Below the pieces are notes generated by a model, which did not search any database, was not told the origin of the DNA, and saw only the letters and a list, made by a program, of their open reading frames with translations. From Apus apus (Eukaryota; Chordata; Aves; Apodiformes; Apodidae), in contig NC_067305.1 of the NCBI RefSeq assembly GCF_020740795.1, forward strand, positions 2,790,001 to 2,854,000: a DNA stretch of 64,000 bases, given 5' to 3'. Below, piece after piece: positions 33,382-45,668 of the stretch. The stretch's first letter is position 1. Each line of letters opens with the position of its first letter. The position numbers were made by a program, and so were the translations under genes.

Positions 33382-35159
33382 TTAAATCATCTTTTGGGTG
33401 TCAATTGTCCCTTCCTGGGTGGCAGCTGGGTGCTGCCAGGGTCTCTGTGCATCTTCTGTGGGTGCTTCAGATCCCATGTTTGGAACAAAGTGTTTGCTGA
33501 ACTGCAGGGAAACTGCTGAAGGGAATTGTTTTTGCTCCAGGGGTTTGGGACAGGGTGTGATGGGTGTGTGGGCCAGGGTGGATGCCCAGCCAAGAGGGCA
33601 GGGCTGGGGCAGCCAGCAGCTCCACTGCTTCAGCTTCCATGGAGTTGGTGTTGGAGCTGCTTGGGTTTGAGCACCCTGCTGTGACCTCTGTGCCCAAACA
33701 ACTCAATGCCACGTGTGACTTAACAACCAAAGGGTCCTGGTCCTCCAGGTCTTGCTTTTTTTTTTCCCTCAGGACAAGTTATTAATGAGCCTGATTTTCT
33801 TCTTTGGCTTTGCTGTCGTGGGACTCTGGCTGGCAAGCAGAATTAACAAGGGCTGGGGTTTGTAATTCCTGGCACAGAAACAGCATTAATGGATTTGTTC
33901 AGTTCCCTTTTATCAGCTTTTCCAGCCTGCTTCTTATCTCATTACTTTGGGGAGGGCTGAGATGGGATTAACAGAATGTGAAGGCCTGATAAATGCAGAT
34001 AGAAACCTAAGAGCTGGGGCAGATCAATATAGGTCCATCATGAAAGGCTTGTGGAGAGCTTGCTGGGCTGGACCCACAGCTGCCATGGGGCAGTGCTGGG
34101 CTCAGGGACCCCAGAGGAATGTGTCACATCAGGCATGAAACCTGTTGGGCTGGGTGAAAGTGAAGCACATGTGAAGGCATCTGGCACTTGGCTTCCTGCA
34201 AATTAATCCTGGGCTTCTGTTTCCCTGACTCTGCAATTTGCTGGGGTGCTGATTAGCATCTTGGCTGGATGACACTTTCCCACAGCACTGGGAGTGAGTT
34301 GCTGGTGCCTCCTGCATCTGAAGAAGCCACTGATGAACCCGTCCCAGAGGTGAAGTGTGTGATACATGGAACATATGGAGCTGGGGTCTGGAGGAAAGAG
34401 GGAAATGGACTGCTGCTCTTTGGGGTGGGAATAAGGATGCAAAGTTTGGAAGCTTCTCCAAGCCATCTAACCAACCTGTGGTTGCTAAGGGAGTGGAAAA
34501 CAGGTCTTGTGGGAGCAGGTTTCTCTGTTCCTGGAGTGATACCATGAGAGTGACCTTTCTCCTGGATGCTGGGCAAGCTGGTGCCTCCTTGTGCATCCTT
34601 CCTTTTCCTATCCATGTAGGCAGAAGGGGAGTCTGAGAGGGTCCTAGGCAGCCTTGTTGTCTTCCTGGAGGCAAGGAGCAAGTCTCCCTGCCCAGCACAG
34701 AGCCACCCAGCAGCTCATCTTGTGCATTTGGAAATTCAGCTCCAGCAGCCTGGTTGTGGCCCTGACACAAAAACTGCCTTGTCCTCAACAAGCAGGAGGG
34801 GGCTGTGGGGTCCTTCCTGTGCAGGGCAGCTTCTCTGTCTGTTCCTGAGGCTTCTGTCTTGCTTTGCCTGGGTTCCTGAGGCTTCTATCCTGCAGGAAGG
34901 TGGGAAGAGGGAAGTTCTGTCCTCCCTCCATGCCTGCTGGGATCAGTGTGGTGAGGACTTTGTGGTGGATGTGGACACAGGGTCGTTTCATGTGCCAGTG
35001 CTGTGTTCTCTGTGAGCTCCAACACAAACCCAACCAGGAGTCAAGACCCAGCATCCCACACTGGCTCCTGAGGCACAGCCCTGGCCCTCTCTTTCTTTCA
35101 ACCTGTTCCACTTCAGCTTGGAAGCTCTGAAAAGCATCCCAGGGCTCTCCTGGGGACCC
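33382..35159. other. Gene-less stretch with a small hydrophobic frame
   Basis: No recognised gene. It contains the exon-like hydrophobic frame at 33773. Confidence 0.4.
33773..33865 (+). other. Exon-like frame encoding a transmembrane-like segment
   Basis: A long T-tract and CCCTCAG acceptor precede a 30-codon frame that ends in TAA. It reads SLIFFFGFAVVGLWLASRIN, which looks like one membrane-spanning helix followed by positive charge. It could be the last exon of a small membrane protein, but no upstream partner or poly(A) signal was found. Confidence 0.2.
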
Positions 35160-35970
35160 CTCTTTCTGACACCAGCCCTGTCATGGTCGTGGTTTTGTGG
35201 AAAAAATAATAGTTCATTTTCAAACGAATCAAACACAGAGGGGACACAGACACCCAGAGCAGGGCTGGAATATGTTACCCCACCCCTCCCTTCTTCCCAC
35301 CCAAATCCCTTTGCTCCCAGTTTCTCTCCCTCCTTCCCCCCAGCAGCACAGGGGGATGGGGATGGAGTTTAGAGTCAGTTCACAGGCTGGTGGTTCCTGC
35401 TGCTCCTTCCTCCTCAGGAAGAAGGATTCCTCACAGTCCTGCCCTGCTCCCCACGGGGTCCCTCCCATGGCAGAGTCCTCCACCAACCTCTCCTCCATGA
35501 GTCCTTCCCACCAGCTCTGTCACATCCCACAGAGTCACGAGTGCTTTGGGAACATACTCCCCTGGTGCAGGGTCTTCCAAAGCTGTGCAATCAGAGTCCA
35601 CAGGCAGCAAATCCTCTGGCCACAAAGTCCAAGACCTGTGGCCAAGTTCCCCCCTCCTGGTGCCTTCAGGGAATGTCCCACCACGTTCCTCCATGGATGC
35701 AGGGGCACAGCTGCCATCTCGCCATGGGCTGCAGGGAAACTTCTGCTTGGGCACCTTCTTCCTCCAGCTCAGGTCTTCTCCCCCCGAGTGCCTCTCTGCT
35801 CAGCTCTTACCTCAGTCCTTTCATATCTTAATGAAGAGCTTCATCTATTGTCCCTCTGATGGCTCCCTGGCTGGTTTGGAGCAGAGGGAGCTTCTCATCT
35901 TCTCACCACTCCTGGCGACCTCCCCCAGCTACCAAACCCCCCCCCAAACCAAACCAGAACAACCATCCTT
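35160..35970. mobile_element. Decayed endogenous-retrovirus-like (avian ERV) fragment
   Basis: A run of motifs typical of a common avian ERV region is present in diverged form: CTCCCTCCTTCCCCCCAGCA, then CACGGGGTCCCTCCCATGG, then ATGGGCTGCAGGGAAACTTC. Later comes CAGCTACCAAACCCCC. No intact gene and no paired LTRs are visible. The assignment is from remembered repeat sequence; boundaries are approximate and the strand is uncertain. Confidence 0.55.
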
Positions 35971-38900
35971 CCCTCCTTTCTTCACACACTTTCTCAGGCT
36001 TCTGCTTCCCTTGTGTCTCCAGTGACAACCTGGGGAGAGCTTTCTCTTCACCAGGCATTCATCACAGACTCTGCTGGGTCTCTCCTCCCTGCTGCCCCTG
36101 CTTTAATTTGCCTTTGCTTATTTGGGATACAAAGCTCCTCCATCACAGCATTTACAGTTTGCAAAGCCTTGGGCCCATTGCTTATTGTCCTTCTTAGATC
36201 CCTGCTTAACTTCCTGTGCCCTTTCTCTGCTTCCAAAGCATCCAGGACGAATCACAGTCCCTGTCCCCAGCTGTCTGCTGCATAGTTCCCAGATCCCAGG
36301 AACCCAGTTTCCAGATACTGCAGAAATTCAGTCACAAAGTCCTTTTCTTTCTCATCCCTTCAAAAAATCACTTTCTCTGGAAGCAGCACCAGGTGACTTT
36401 GCCTCCCTGATGAACCTCCTGACCCAGGAGCAGCCTTGGGCAAGATCTCCCTTATCTGCACCAAGTCCAGCAGGGCTGGATGGGTGGTGAGGGTCTCCTC
36501 CAGCCCTCAGCTGGTGCTCAGAGCATCCCCACCTGCTTTGGAAGCTGCTGAGTTGGTGCTGGCACTGGGCTTATCTCCCTGGCACCAAGGAAATGGCATC
36601 ACCTTGCTTTGTATCCACTTTTTCCATATCAGCTTTTGTCCTGGTTTTCCTTGGACTCTTCCCAGGATAGATGGGTCTGCTCTGAAGCCCAAATGCCCAG
36701 TTCCATTCTTCACAGGGTGTGGTGAGGAACAAGTGCTGGCCACATCTCAGCTCTCTTCCCCTCCAGGAGCTCCTGGACTGGGGATTATTCACTATTTATA
36801 CTTTTTTAGTGAACTGAATCTTCACACCACGTTTGGTGTCCAAAGAAGCAAAGTGAAGCCCATGTTGGTGTGCCAGTGGGGCCTGAGGTGACTGGAGAGA
36901 GGGGGTGGGACACGGATGTGGGCTGCTTTGCTCTGAGGCTTGTTGGAGCAAATCATGGAGCCTGGGGTTGGGGAGACTGGCCCACATTGTTGAGCCAGGG
37001 CTTGTGCAGAGGAGAGGCAGGAGAGTTGTGTGGTTGGTGTGTTGGAGCTGTCCTGGAGCAGGGCTGGGAGCTCTGAGCCTGTGGCTGGCAAGACAGGGGG
37101 TCAGGAGAGAAGCCAAGGGGGTGACTCAATCCAGCCAAGCTCTTCTTGCTCTGGGCACTGTGGTGGGACTGGAGCAGTTCCCACGGGGGGTGAGAACAGC
37201 TCTACTCTTGCTCTAGGTGACCTCTGGAGGAGAGCATCTCTGTCACCAAGGTGGAGTGGGCAAGGTGAGCTCAGCCCCACTTGCTCCTCAGCATTCAAGG
37301 GTTAAAACTTCCCAGCTACCACCTTTTTCCTGCCTGGGAGTTGGGTCCTCCTCCCCTTCCCCAGGCAACAGCATCCAAACTGAAATCATTCTGCAGGTGG
37401 AGACCAGGATACCATGACACTCCTGAGTCCTTCCAGTTGGGCCAGGGTTGCTCTGGTAGGAACCTGGAACTCACAGGAGCCTGCAGTGCAGGTGGAGGCT
37501 GCAGAGCCAGCAGAGCAGAGCTGCTCTGGGGGCTTTTCCTTGGTGGAAATGTTCTCATGCACATCAGAGCCCAGTGCTGCTGCTTTTGCTCACCTCCTGT
37601 CAGAGGGGACAGCTCGATCCCCTGGCCTGTCCTCCAGAGACCAGGTCCAGCTTGTCCCGTGCCTGCACAGGAGGAGCAAGGACAGCAGCTGGCAGGAAAA
37701 GCAAGCCAGGCCAGCTCAAAATAGCCTGCTGCTTGTCAGAGTTTTCCATGAGACCTTGGAGACTCCTTATCTCCCTGCTGCTGTTCTGGCACAGGACGAG
37801 TTGCAGATGGAGCAGCCTCCCTCAGCCACGTTACCTCGGTCATCCCAAGGCTTCCTGCTGCCTGGGCAGGACTCAGGGCCATTGTCCCATGGGATGAGGG
37901 CTTGCAGGGTGCACAGCAGCCTCTCCTTTTGCAGGACTCATTGAGTGGCAGTGAAACCTTGCCCAGTATCATGGGATGGGGGATATGGAGAAGTTTGGCT
38001 GGGGTGGGAGCAACTTTGGCAGGGGTTGGGCGTGCAGGCTGGGTGAGGTGTTCAGAAGGTGCCAGCAGTCAGAGGGTGGTCTCCTGCCTCTCCTGCTGCA
38101 ACCTCTGCCCTGCAAAAGGCAGCAGGGACACCCCAAACCACCCTGCTGGGTAAAAACAAGCATATTCCTGCTAGGAAGCAGGCAGAGCTGCTGCTTTGCT
38201 TGCCGGGAGGTTGGTCCTGCTTGCCAGGCTCCTCCTGCTCAGGGTTCTGTGCTTCAGGTGTCACCAAGTTGTCTTGTTTGCAGCCCCAGGGAAGGTTTGT
38301 GACCTCCTGGGGCTTTTCCACAAGTGCTTGGCTGACCCTGTTGGATTTTCTTGTAGCCTTAATGAGACATCTGGGGGCAATTAGTCTGCTGTTTCATGAC
38401 ATGCCTGGCTTTTCTCATTGAACGTGCCATGGTGGGGCTCTGCTGGCCCTCCAGCCAGAAGGGAGGGAAGGCAGGAGGTGCTGAGTCAAGCTTTGCATCC
38501 CTCCTGCTCCATCCTGGTGCTGGTTGCTGCCCTGTGCTTGTGCAGGGTCCAGCTCCAGGTGTAAACCCCCCAGGACCTCTGATGCACAAGCCCTGGAGGA
38601 TCAGTCCTGGTGTGACCTGTTGCTCTCGTGCAAGCCCTGAGATTAAGGCTGAGGCTCCTTCCCTCCCCCAGGCACTACCCTCAAGTTTCCTAGTGCAAGA
38701 GCTTACAGAGAGGATTAGTTATAACCCTTTACTTCTGCAGTAAATCACGTTTTCCACTCCTGCCAACTCTGCAGAGAGGAGAGGCAGCACAGACTGGGGT
38801 TTCCCGTGGCACTGTTGCTGACCCCAATTATTTCAAGGTGATAAAGCCCCACCTGTCCCTGGCCTGTCATAAACTACTACATTGCACTGCAAACCACGCA

Positions 38901-39195
38901 GGGTAAAGAGGAAATAACAAACATTGTTTTGTTTTTTAGTTGTAGGGCTTTTGGGGTGAAGTTCCTAGGGTTTTTTCCTCTCTGACCCCAGGAGCCTGGG
39001 ATCCCTCCAGGAACTGAGCTTGGCACTAAAAGTCACCGGATCTTGTGAGGGTTTCCATCCCCAGCAGGGATCAGGTAGAGGGGACATTCATTGTGGGGCT
39101 GGAGTGACTTCTTTGGACAGAGTTCCCAGTTCAAGAGGGACAGGGAGGGACCAGAGAGAGTCACATGGAGGCTACAGGGGTGATGAAGGAACATC
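35971..39195. other. Gene-less stretch
   Basis: No recognised coding exon. 36000-36900 is C/T-rich on the plus strand and may continue the retroviral remnant, but I could not confirm this. 38810-38935 is a possible regulatory cluster. Confidence 0.35.
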
Positions 39196-39598
39196 TGTCT
39201 GATGAGGCTGAGAGAGCTGGGGCTGCTCAGTCTGGAGAAGAGAAGACTGAGAGGGGAGCTCATTGATGTTTATGAATATCTGAAGGGTGGGTGTCAGGAG
39301 GAGGGGGCCAGACCCTTCTCAGTGGTGCCCTGTGAGAGGACGAGGGGCAATGGGCACAAACTGGAACATGGGAAGTTCCACCTCAAGATGAGGAAGAACT
39401 TCTGTGCTGTGAGGGTGACAGAGCCCTGGGACAGGCTGCCCAGAGAGGCTGTGGAGGCTCCTTCTCTGGAGACTTTCAGGACCCATCTGGATGCCTTTCT
39501 GTGTGACCTGCCCCAGGTGATCCTGCTCAAGCAGGAGAGTTGGACTCTGTGATCTCCAGAGGTCCCTTCCAACCCCCACCCCTTTGTGATTTTACAGA
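39196..39598 (+). mobile_element. CR1 LINE 3' fragment, second subfamily
   Basis: Encodes a nearly uninterrupted end of the CR1 reverse transcriptase ([20 protein letters not shown]), then the 3' tail. One of the better-preserved copies of its subfamily. Confidence 0.9.
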
Positions 39599-42500
39599 GG
39601 GGGAAACTGAGGCACAGAAGACTGATGCTCCTTCCTGCTAGAAGTGAGGATTTCTGGGGCTTTCTGTCATGTTTGGCTCTCAAGGTCTCCCTTCCCAGCA
39701 CTTTTCTTGGTGGTTCCTGATGCAGATGCTGGGTTTGTAGCCCAGCTGAGCCTGTTCTTAGTGCTAGGAAGAACCAAAAGCTGCTGCTGGGCAGCTGCTT
39801 CATTGAGAGTTCTGAGAATGAGGTTAATTTTAGACAACATCTGATGATCCATCCCTTTAATAGACCAGCACATGTGCAGACCTGCAGGAAACACTCCAAG
39901 AAACCTATTAGAAATCTTGTGTGGAGGAAAAGCCCATTGAGCAGTTCCAGTGGGACTGCCAGGGCTTTCTTGTCTCTTTTCTCCTTGTAGTTCACTTCAT
40001 CAGCTAATGGGTTTTGCTGACAGGTATTTATCAGCCTGAACATGCTTCCCCTGGTCTTGGGAAACCAGAAGTCTTTACTCCTGACTCCAATAAAATAATC
40101 AGCCCAATAGCCCTGAATGAGCAGCTCTGGATATCAATCCTTCTCTTGGCATCTCAGCCAAGGGAGTCATTAAGAGGTGAATGGCAAAAGCAGAGAGCAA
40201 AGCCACCCAAGGTTAGAAACAGGCCTGACTAGTATTATTTATTTGTGTTTTGGGGTTTTTTTCAGCTAGGTATTTCATATGTTTAATGAGCTGAGGGGCA
40301 GAGTGTGGGAGCTGCTGTCCCCAGGGCTGAAAGCAAAGCTGCCCCAGCACAGGGGGGGTGAATCAGCCCCATCCTGGAGTTGGGTTTGCAGAGCAAGGAC
40401 CTCAAGGTGCTCCTGGGTCCCCAGAGGGGCTGCCAGGACCTGGCTCCAGCATCCCTCACTCATCAGGAGTTGTTTTGCTGAAGAAAAAGGGGCTCGACCC
40501 CCTGAGAAACCACTGGTTGCTTTTCCTTTCTGTCCCCTCCTCCCCACAGAGCTAATCCTCCTCTCCTTCACACCCCCTTTGCCACCCTGTGTTGATTTAC
40601 TCCTTTCTCCCACCAGTTCAGGATGCTGAAATCTTGTTTTCAGCCCTGTCTGGAACAAGTGAACACCAACAGAGGCTCCTCTGTTTGGATGATCCAAGCC
40701 TGGCCTTACAAAAATAACAGTGAAGCACAGCTCAGCAAGGTGCAACATCCAAGAGCCTTCAGGTCATGATGTTAGATTTATTATCAAGGAAACACCCCAT
40801 AACTTGGGAGATGCTGCTCTCCATCAGCAGTGCAGTTGGACATTCTTTGCAGCTCTGATGAGAGTGAAGATTGATGTCCCTGCCTGTCCTTGCTGGTGGT
40901 GCCAACAAGGGGTGTCTTCCCTTCATTTTTATTTCTCCTCCACAGTTCTGAAAATGACTGGAGGGAAATTTTACCCTGGGTGCCTGTTGGTTTGTGGGTT
41001 TTGTACATCTAGGGAGTCCAGACAGGTTTGTTTAAAGCTCTTTTGCTCTCTCTATATAGGAATGTGTGTATATACATATGTATTTATATTTCATATATAT
41101 GTGTATGGACTGGAAGGAAGTCAGCTCCTGTTCTGCTGCCCAGGGCTGGGATCTGCACATTCTCTTCTGAGTGTTTCATGCCAGGCATGAGCTGTGACTT
41201 CTGTTTTGAATGCAAATTTTAATTAAATTGGTGCTTGTGAGCTGCTGGGGGGAGGGGGGGGGTGGCTTTGGGCACTATCTTGCTCAGGAAATTAAATGAT
41301 CTCATGAGAGTGAAGGGTTTCCTCGTTTCACTCTCACTTGCAGGGTGAAGGAAACCAGGTTCCATCCTTGTTGGGTGGTGAGGAATGTGTGGAAGAAGGT
41401 GGCACTGCTGATGGAGAGGAAGGCTTGGTTGGTTTGGCCAGGAAGAGGTTGGATGCTACATCTCATCAGGGATCAGAGGGATGGATCAGACCAGGTGCTG
41501 AGCACCACGAGGCTTTGCAGGCCCTTCCAGTGCCCTGAGGGACTTTGACCTTGGTCTGGTGGTTCAGTTTATGGGAGGAAAACATCTCCTACACAGACCC
41601 TGGGGCAGCAGTAGGACCTTTTTCATGGCTCGTGGAATCCAAACCATAACAAAGGGCAGGAGAGCTGCTGTGTTTGCAGCCAGCCCAGAGGGGTTTGTCT
41701 GGACACTGGGCTGAGCTGGGTCACTGCAGGGTCCTGGGAGCTGGGCAGCCCTTGCCAGCCCCTCCAGCCTGTTTGCAGAACTCTCTGCTTCCCTTCCAGC
41801 CTTCTCGTTGCCTAAAACATCCCACCCTTCATTTCTTTCTGCCTAGGTTTTCAAGATTCAAAAAAGGTTTCAAGATGCAAAAAAGACTGGAGGAGAAGTT
41901 TGTCCCTGCTGATTGGAAGTGGGAAGTGTTGTCTGGCTGAGGAGGATGTCACCATCCTGCTGAAGATTCAAGCTGTGCAAAACCCATGGACCTCAGGTGA
42001 CAGGGAAGAACAGGTAGGAATGACTGGAAGCAAGAGGGATCTCCCTGGGGATGGTGTGAGTCCTCCAGTAACACCCAGCTCACCACTGCACTGGGTTTGC
42101 TCTTCAGAAGGAGCTGGCCAGAGTGCTCCAAGGTGGACATTTCTGTCCTTGCAATCAAACTGGGTCCTCAATGTGGAGTAAATCAGTGAGTCTCCCCCAG
42201 AACTAAGCTCTGGCAGTTTATCCACCTGCAGAAGATCTTCACTGTTGTCCCTGGGGGGTGGCAGAGATGATGCAGACCCTTCCAGCCCTGCTCTGCAGTG
42301 ACTGCAGCCTGGCTGCCAGCAAGAACCAGCCCCAGCAGAGCTCCCACATCTCACAGAGTTTCTGTCTCTTAGATCTCTGCATTTTTTGCTGGCTTGGGAG
42401 TGTTATGGCCTGGGAAACCCTTTAGTGCTGGGTTATTCAGAACACTCTGGTTTTCCCTGGGAAGTTTCAGTTGTGGTTTAGTTGGGTTGGGCTGAGATGA

Positions 42501-43289
42501 TTGCATTTAAATTCAAGGCAGATTTTCATTCACTCGTGGGGAAATGAATGTTGGGTCCTTGCTTCCCTGCTAGAAAATAAGCCCTGGCTGCACAGATCTG
42601 CACAGAGGTCCTGGCCCCAGGTCACCTGGCTGCTCTTGCACTGCTCAGGTAACAGCTCTGCCCCCTCAGCTGCTTGGCCAAGTGCTCCAGAAACCTGTTG
42701 AGATGTTGACATGTTGCATTCATAGCAGCTTCTGGATGTGAGAGAAGGTGAGGGAACACTGAGAGGTTTGTCCCTTCTGCAAGTAGCCTCTGATTCTGGC
42801 AGGGGTGATGAAGGTCCATCCCTCAGCAGAGGGAAGCACCACAAAGTCCTTGACCAAGATGAGGCTCTTCTGGTTGAAGGTTTGGACTCAGGGCCCACCC
42901 TGCAATCTAGTCCTGACCCTGGGTTTATTGTTTGAACTGCTGCAGCCTGGGTGCATGGCAGGGGCTGAGCAAACCTCAGGTCTTGCTTCAACTGGAACAG
43001 GAACCTCTGCACAGCCATTGCCACCAAGGTGGGCTCAGCTGGGGGGAAGTCAAGGTGGATGAGGAAATGCAGTGTGAAATCTGTCATGGCCTTGGAGTCT
43101 CCTCAAGGGAGCCAGGGAACAGCAGTGCTTGAGGCCCTCAAAATGAGACTGGACTAACTTCTGGGGAGCTTGCAGGGTGAACCCCTGCTGCTGTGGCCCT
43201 GGGGGTTGGTGTTTCATAGTGAGGGGAGAGACCTTCCCCCAGTTGCTCTGCAGTCACTCCCCAGGAAGGTCCAGGAGAGCTGATGGAGA
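39599..43289. other. Gene-less stretch
   Basis: No recognised coding exon or RNA gene. It contains the alternating TA/TG tract at 41052. Confidence 0.4.
41052..41106. repeat. AT/GT alternating purine-pyrimidine tract
   Basis: TATATA, TGTGTA and CATATATATG tracts alternate over about 55 bp. Low complexity. Confidence 0.7.
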
Positions 43290-43567
43290 GTCCCTTTTTT
43301 GCAGGGAGTCACATGAAAAAGATGAGGGGTACTGGGTGCAAGTTACTCCTGGGGACATCCCAACTGAAGGCCAGAAGAGTATTTTTCATGGTGAGCAGTT
43401 GGACACTGGAATAGTCTCCCCAGGGAAGTGGTGGATTCTGCAACACTGGACACTTGTACCACTCAGCTTCCCAAGGTGCTGGGTCAGCTCATCCAAACTG
43501 TGTCCCTACTTAGAAAGGTTGGATCAGATGACCCATGAGGTCCCTTCCAACCTGGCATTCTGTGATG
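43290..43567 (+). mobile_element. Diverged CR1 3' fragment
   Basis: Ends GGTCCCTTCCAACCTGGCAT followed by TCTGTGATG, with CAGGGAAGTGGTGGATTCTG upstream. Older subfamily than most copies here. Confidence 0.75.
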
Positions 43568-45416
43568 TTTGCTCCTGAGGGTGACAAACACACCAGCAGG
43601 TCTGTGCCCTCCTGATCCTTACCCTTCCTGACAAGAGGAGAAGGTGGAGCTCTCAGCACCTTGCACACTGTGGCTTTGAGCTCAGCTGGGACAATCATAC
43701 TGTGAAATGGAAGCAGACTGTGGGAGAGGCAGGACTGGGCACAGGTGAGGAGGTCTCTGGGGGCCAGGCTGCTGCAATCCCATTGCTGCAAGGCAGGAGC
43801 AGGGAAGCTGAAGGTAACAGAGAAGCTGGGACCCCACCAACCCTGCCTGATCTCTCTGTGGAGAAGCCCCAGGCAGTGGCAGGTCTGGAGACCCTGGAAA
43901 ATGCAGTTTGTGGCACCAATTAGGAAGGCTCTGAGCTGTTGCAGCAGGACAGGCTTTGGTTTCTCTTAACAAGTCCCTGTGGTTTCAGGCTCATGCTGCA
44001 CAGTGAGGGGTGGGGGTTCCAAGCCAAGATAAATAGTCTTGGGGTCTGGCTGAGGCTCTAGGAAAACAGAGGGAGCAGCAGGTCATTTGGTTAATAACTT
44101 CAGACACAACCACGAGCTCGTTGGGGCTTCCTGTGAGGGAGGCTCTGGCAGAGGAGGCTGCACCCCAGCAGGTTGGGCACCACCAGCCCTGCAGTGCTGG
44201 CCTGGCACTGGGACAGCCTCATGTCCTCGTGCTCTGTCCTGGGGCCAGCTCTGCTGGGGATGGGAATGCAAAAAATCCCTCTTTTTTTCTCCCAGGGCCA
44301 CAGTGACTTGCAGTGACCTGCTGTACCATGGAGGACAGGCTGTGCCTGTCACCCCACCTTGTCCCTGTGCAGGAGAGGAGCCTCGGCCACTGGAAACCAG
44401 TGAGGGGAGTGGGAGGGATCTGTAGGGCTGCAACTGGGCCTCCTTTGCCTGCAGTGATTTGTCTCTGGCTGGGAGGGGTCTGGATGAGGCTTGTTCAGCT
44501 CATCAGTACCTGCAAGATGGGATGGGGAGGGGAGCTCAGACCTCCCACAGCCTCCAGCAGAACTTCTCTCCCTCTGCTGGGTTCTGCTGGGTGATGGATG
44601 TTGTTTTTCCCATTGTGGCCTTGAGATTCCTCCCTCTTGCTTGATTCCCAGGCATGCCAAGGTGTATTTACACTGCCCTGGGTAGATGTGGAGGTGCCAA
44701 ACTGGGTGTGAGCAGGGTCTGCAGCCAAGGGTGTTTGTGGCCTTTGGCCAAACAAGATCTGGGGCAGTTCTGGAGGGCTGGGATCCTCTGCACTCAGCAG
44801 GTTCTGCATTAAAGGTTCTAGGAAAGAAGTGGTTTCTGTGTCCCTATGCCCAGGCATTCTGCAAGTCTTTTACAGCTCTGTCAGTGATCTTGTGATGAGC
44901 ATGAAAGCTGGATAATCTGCTGTCACCTTGAGCAGCAGGGATGAGGTGTTGGGTTCCTTTCCTTGTCTCCTTTGGGCAGAGGAGGGGGAATAATCCCAGA
45001 AACAACAGGCTCCTCTGAGAATCTCCATCAAAGCCATCCATTATGGTGCCTTTTCCTTACTTGTTTGTGCTTTTCCTTCTTCCAGTAAATTTCTTCAGCC
45101 ATCCTGGTCTGTCCTGTTGACACCACAAGATGAGAGGGAAGAAGCAAGAGCAGGTGGGTGCCAGCCAGGGTGGTAAGGTTGGGCTTTTGGGAGTCTTCTG
45201 CAATGGCAACTGGTTTGGGGGATGCCAAGACCAGCCCCTTCCTCCCTGATTCCCTAAAAACCAGCCAGCTTGGGCAACAAAACAGCTGCAGCTCATGGGA
45301 ACCAGTAACTCACCCTGCAGGCACCTGTGAAGCTCCTGGCCCTCAGTGTGTTGTCATCTCAATGTCCACCAGCAGCTCCACAGTCCGTGTGCTGAGGCGT
45401 GTTAAAGTTTGTTCAT
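43568..45416. other. Gene-less stretch
   Basis: Nothing recognised on either strand. Confidence 0.4.
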
Positions 45417-45668
45417 AGGGTCATAGAATGGTTTGGCTGTGAAGGGACCTTAAAGATCATCCAGTCCCAACCCCCCTGCATGGGCAGGGACACCTCCCAC
45501 CAGCCCAGGTTGCTCCAAGCCCCATCCAACCTGCCCTTCAACACTGCCAGGGATGGGGCAGCCACAGCTTCCCTGGGCAACCTGGGCCAGGCTCTCACCA
45601 CCCTCAGAGTGAAAAGTTTCCTCCAAATGTCTAATCTAAATCTCCCCTCTTCCACTTCTAAGGCATTC
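45417..45668 (-). mobile_element. CR1 LINE 3' fragment
   Basis: Tail starts CATAGGGTCATAGAATGG on the plus strand. Copy truncated after the CCACTTCTAAGGCATT segment. Confidence 0.9.
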
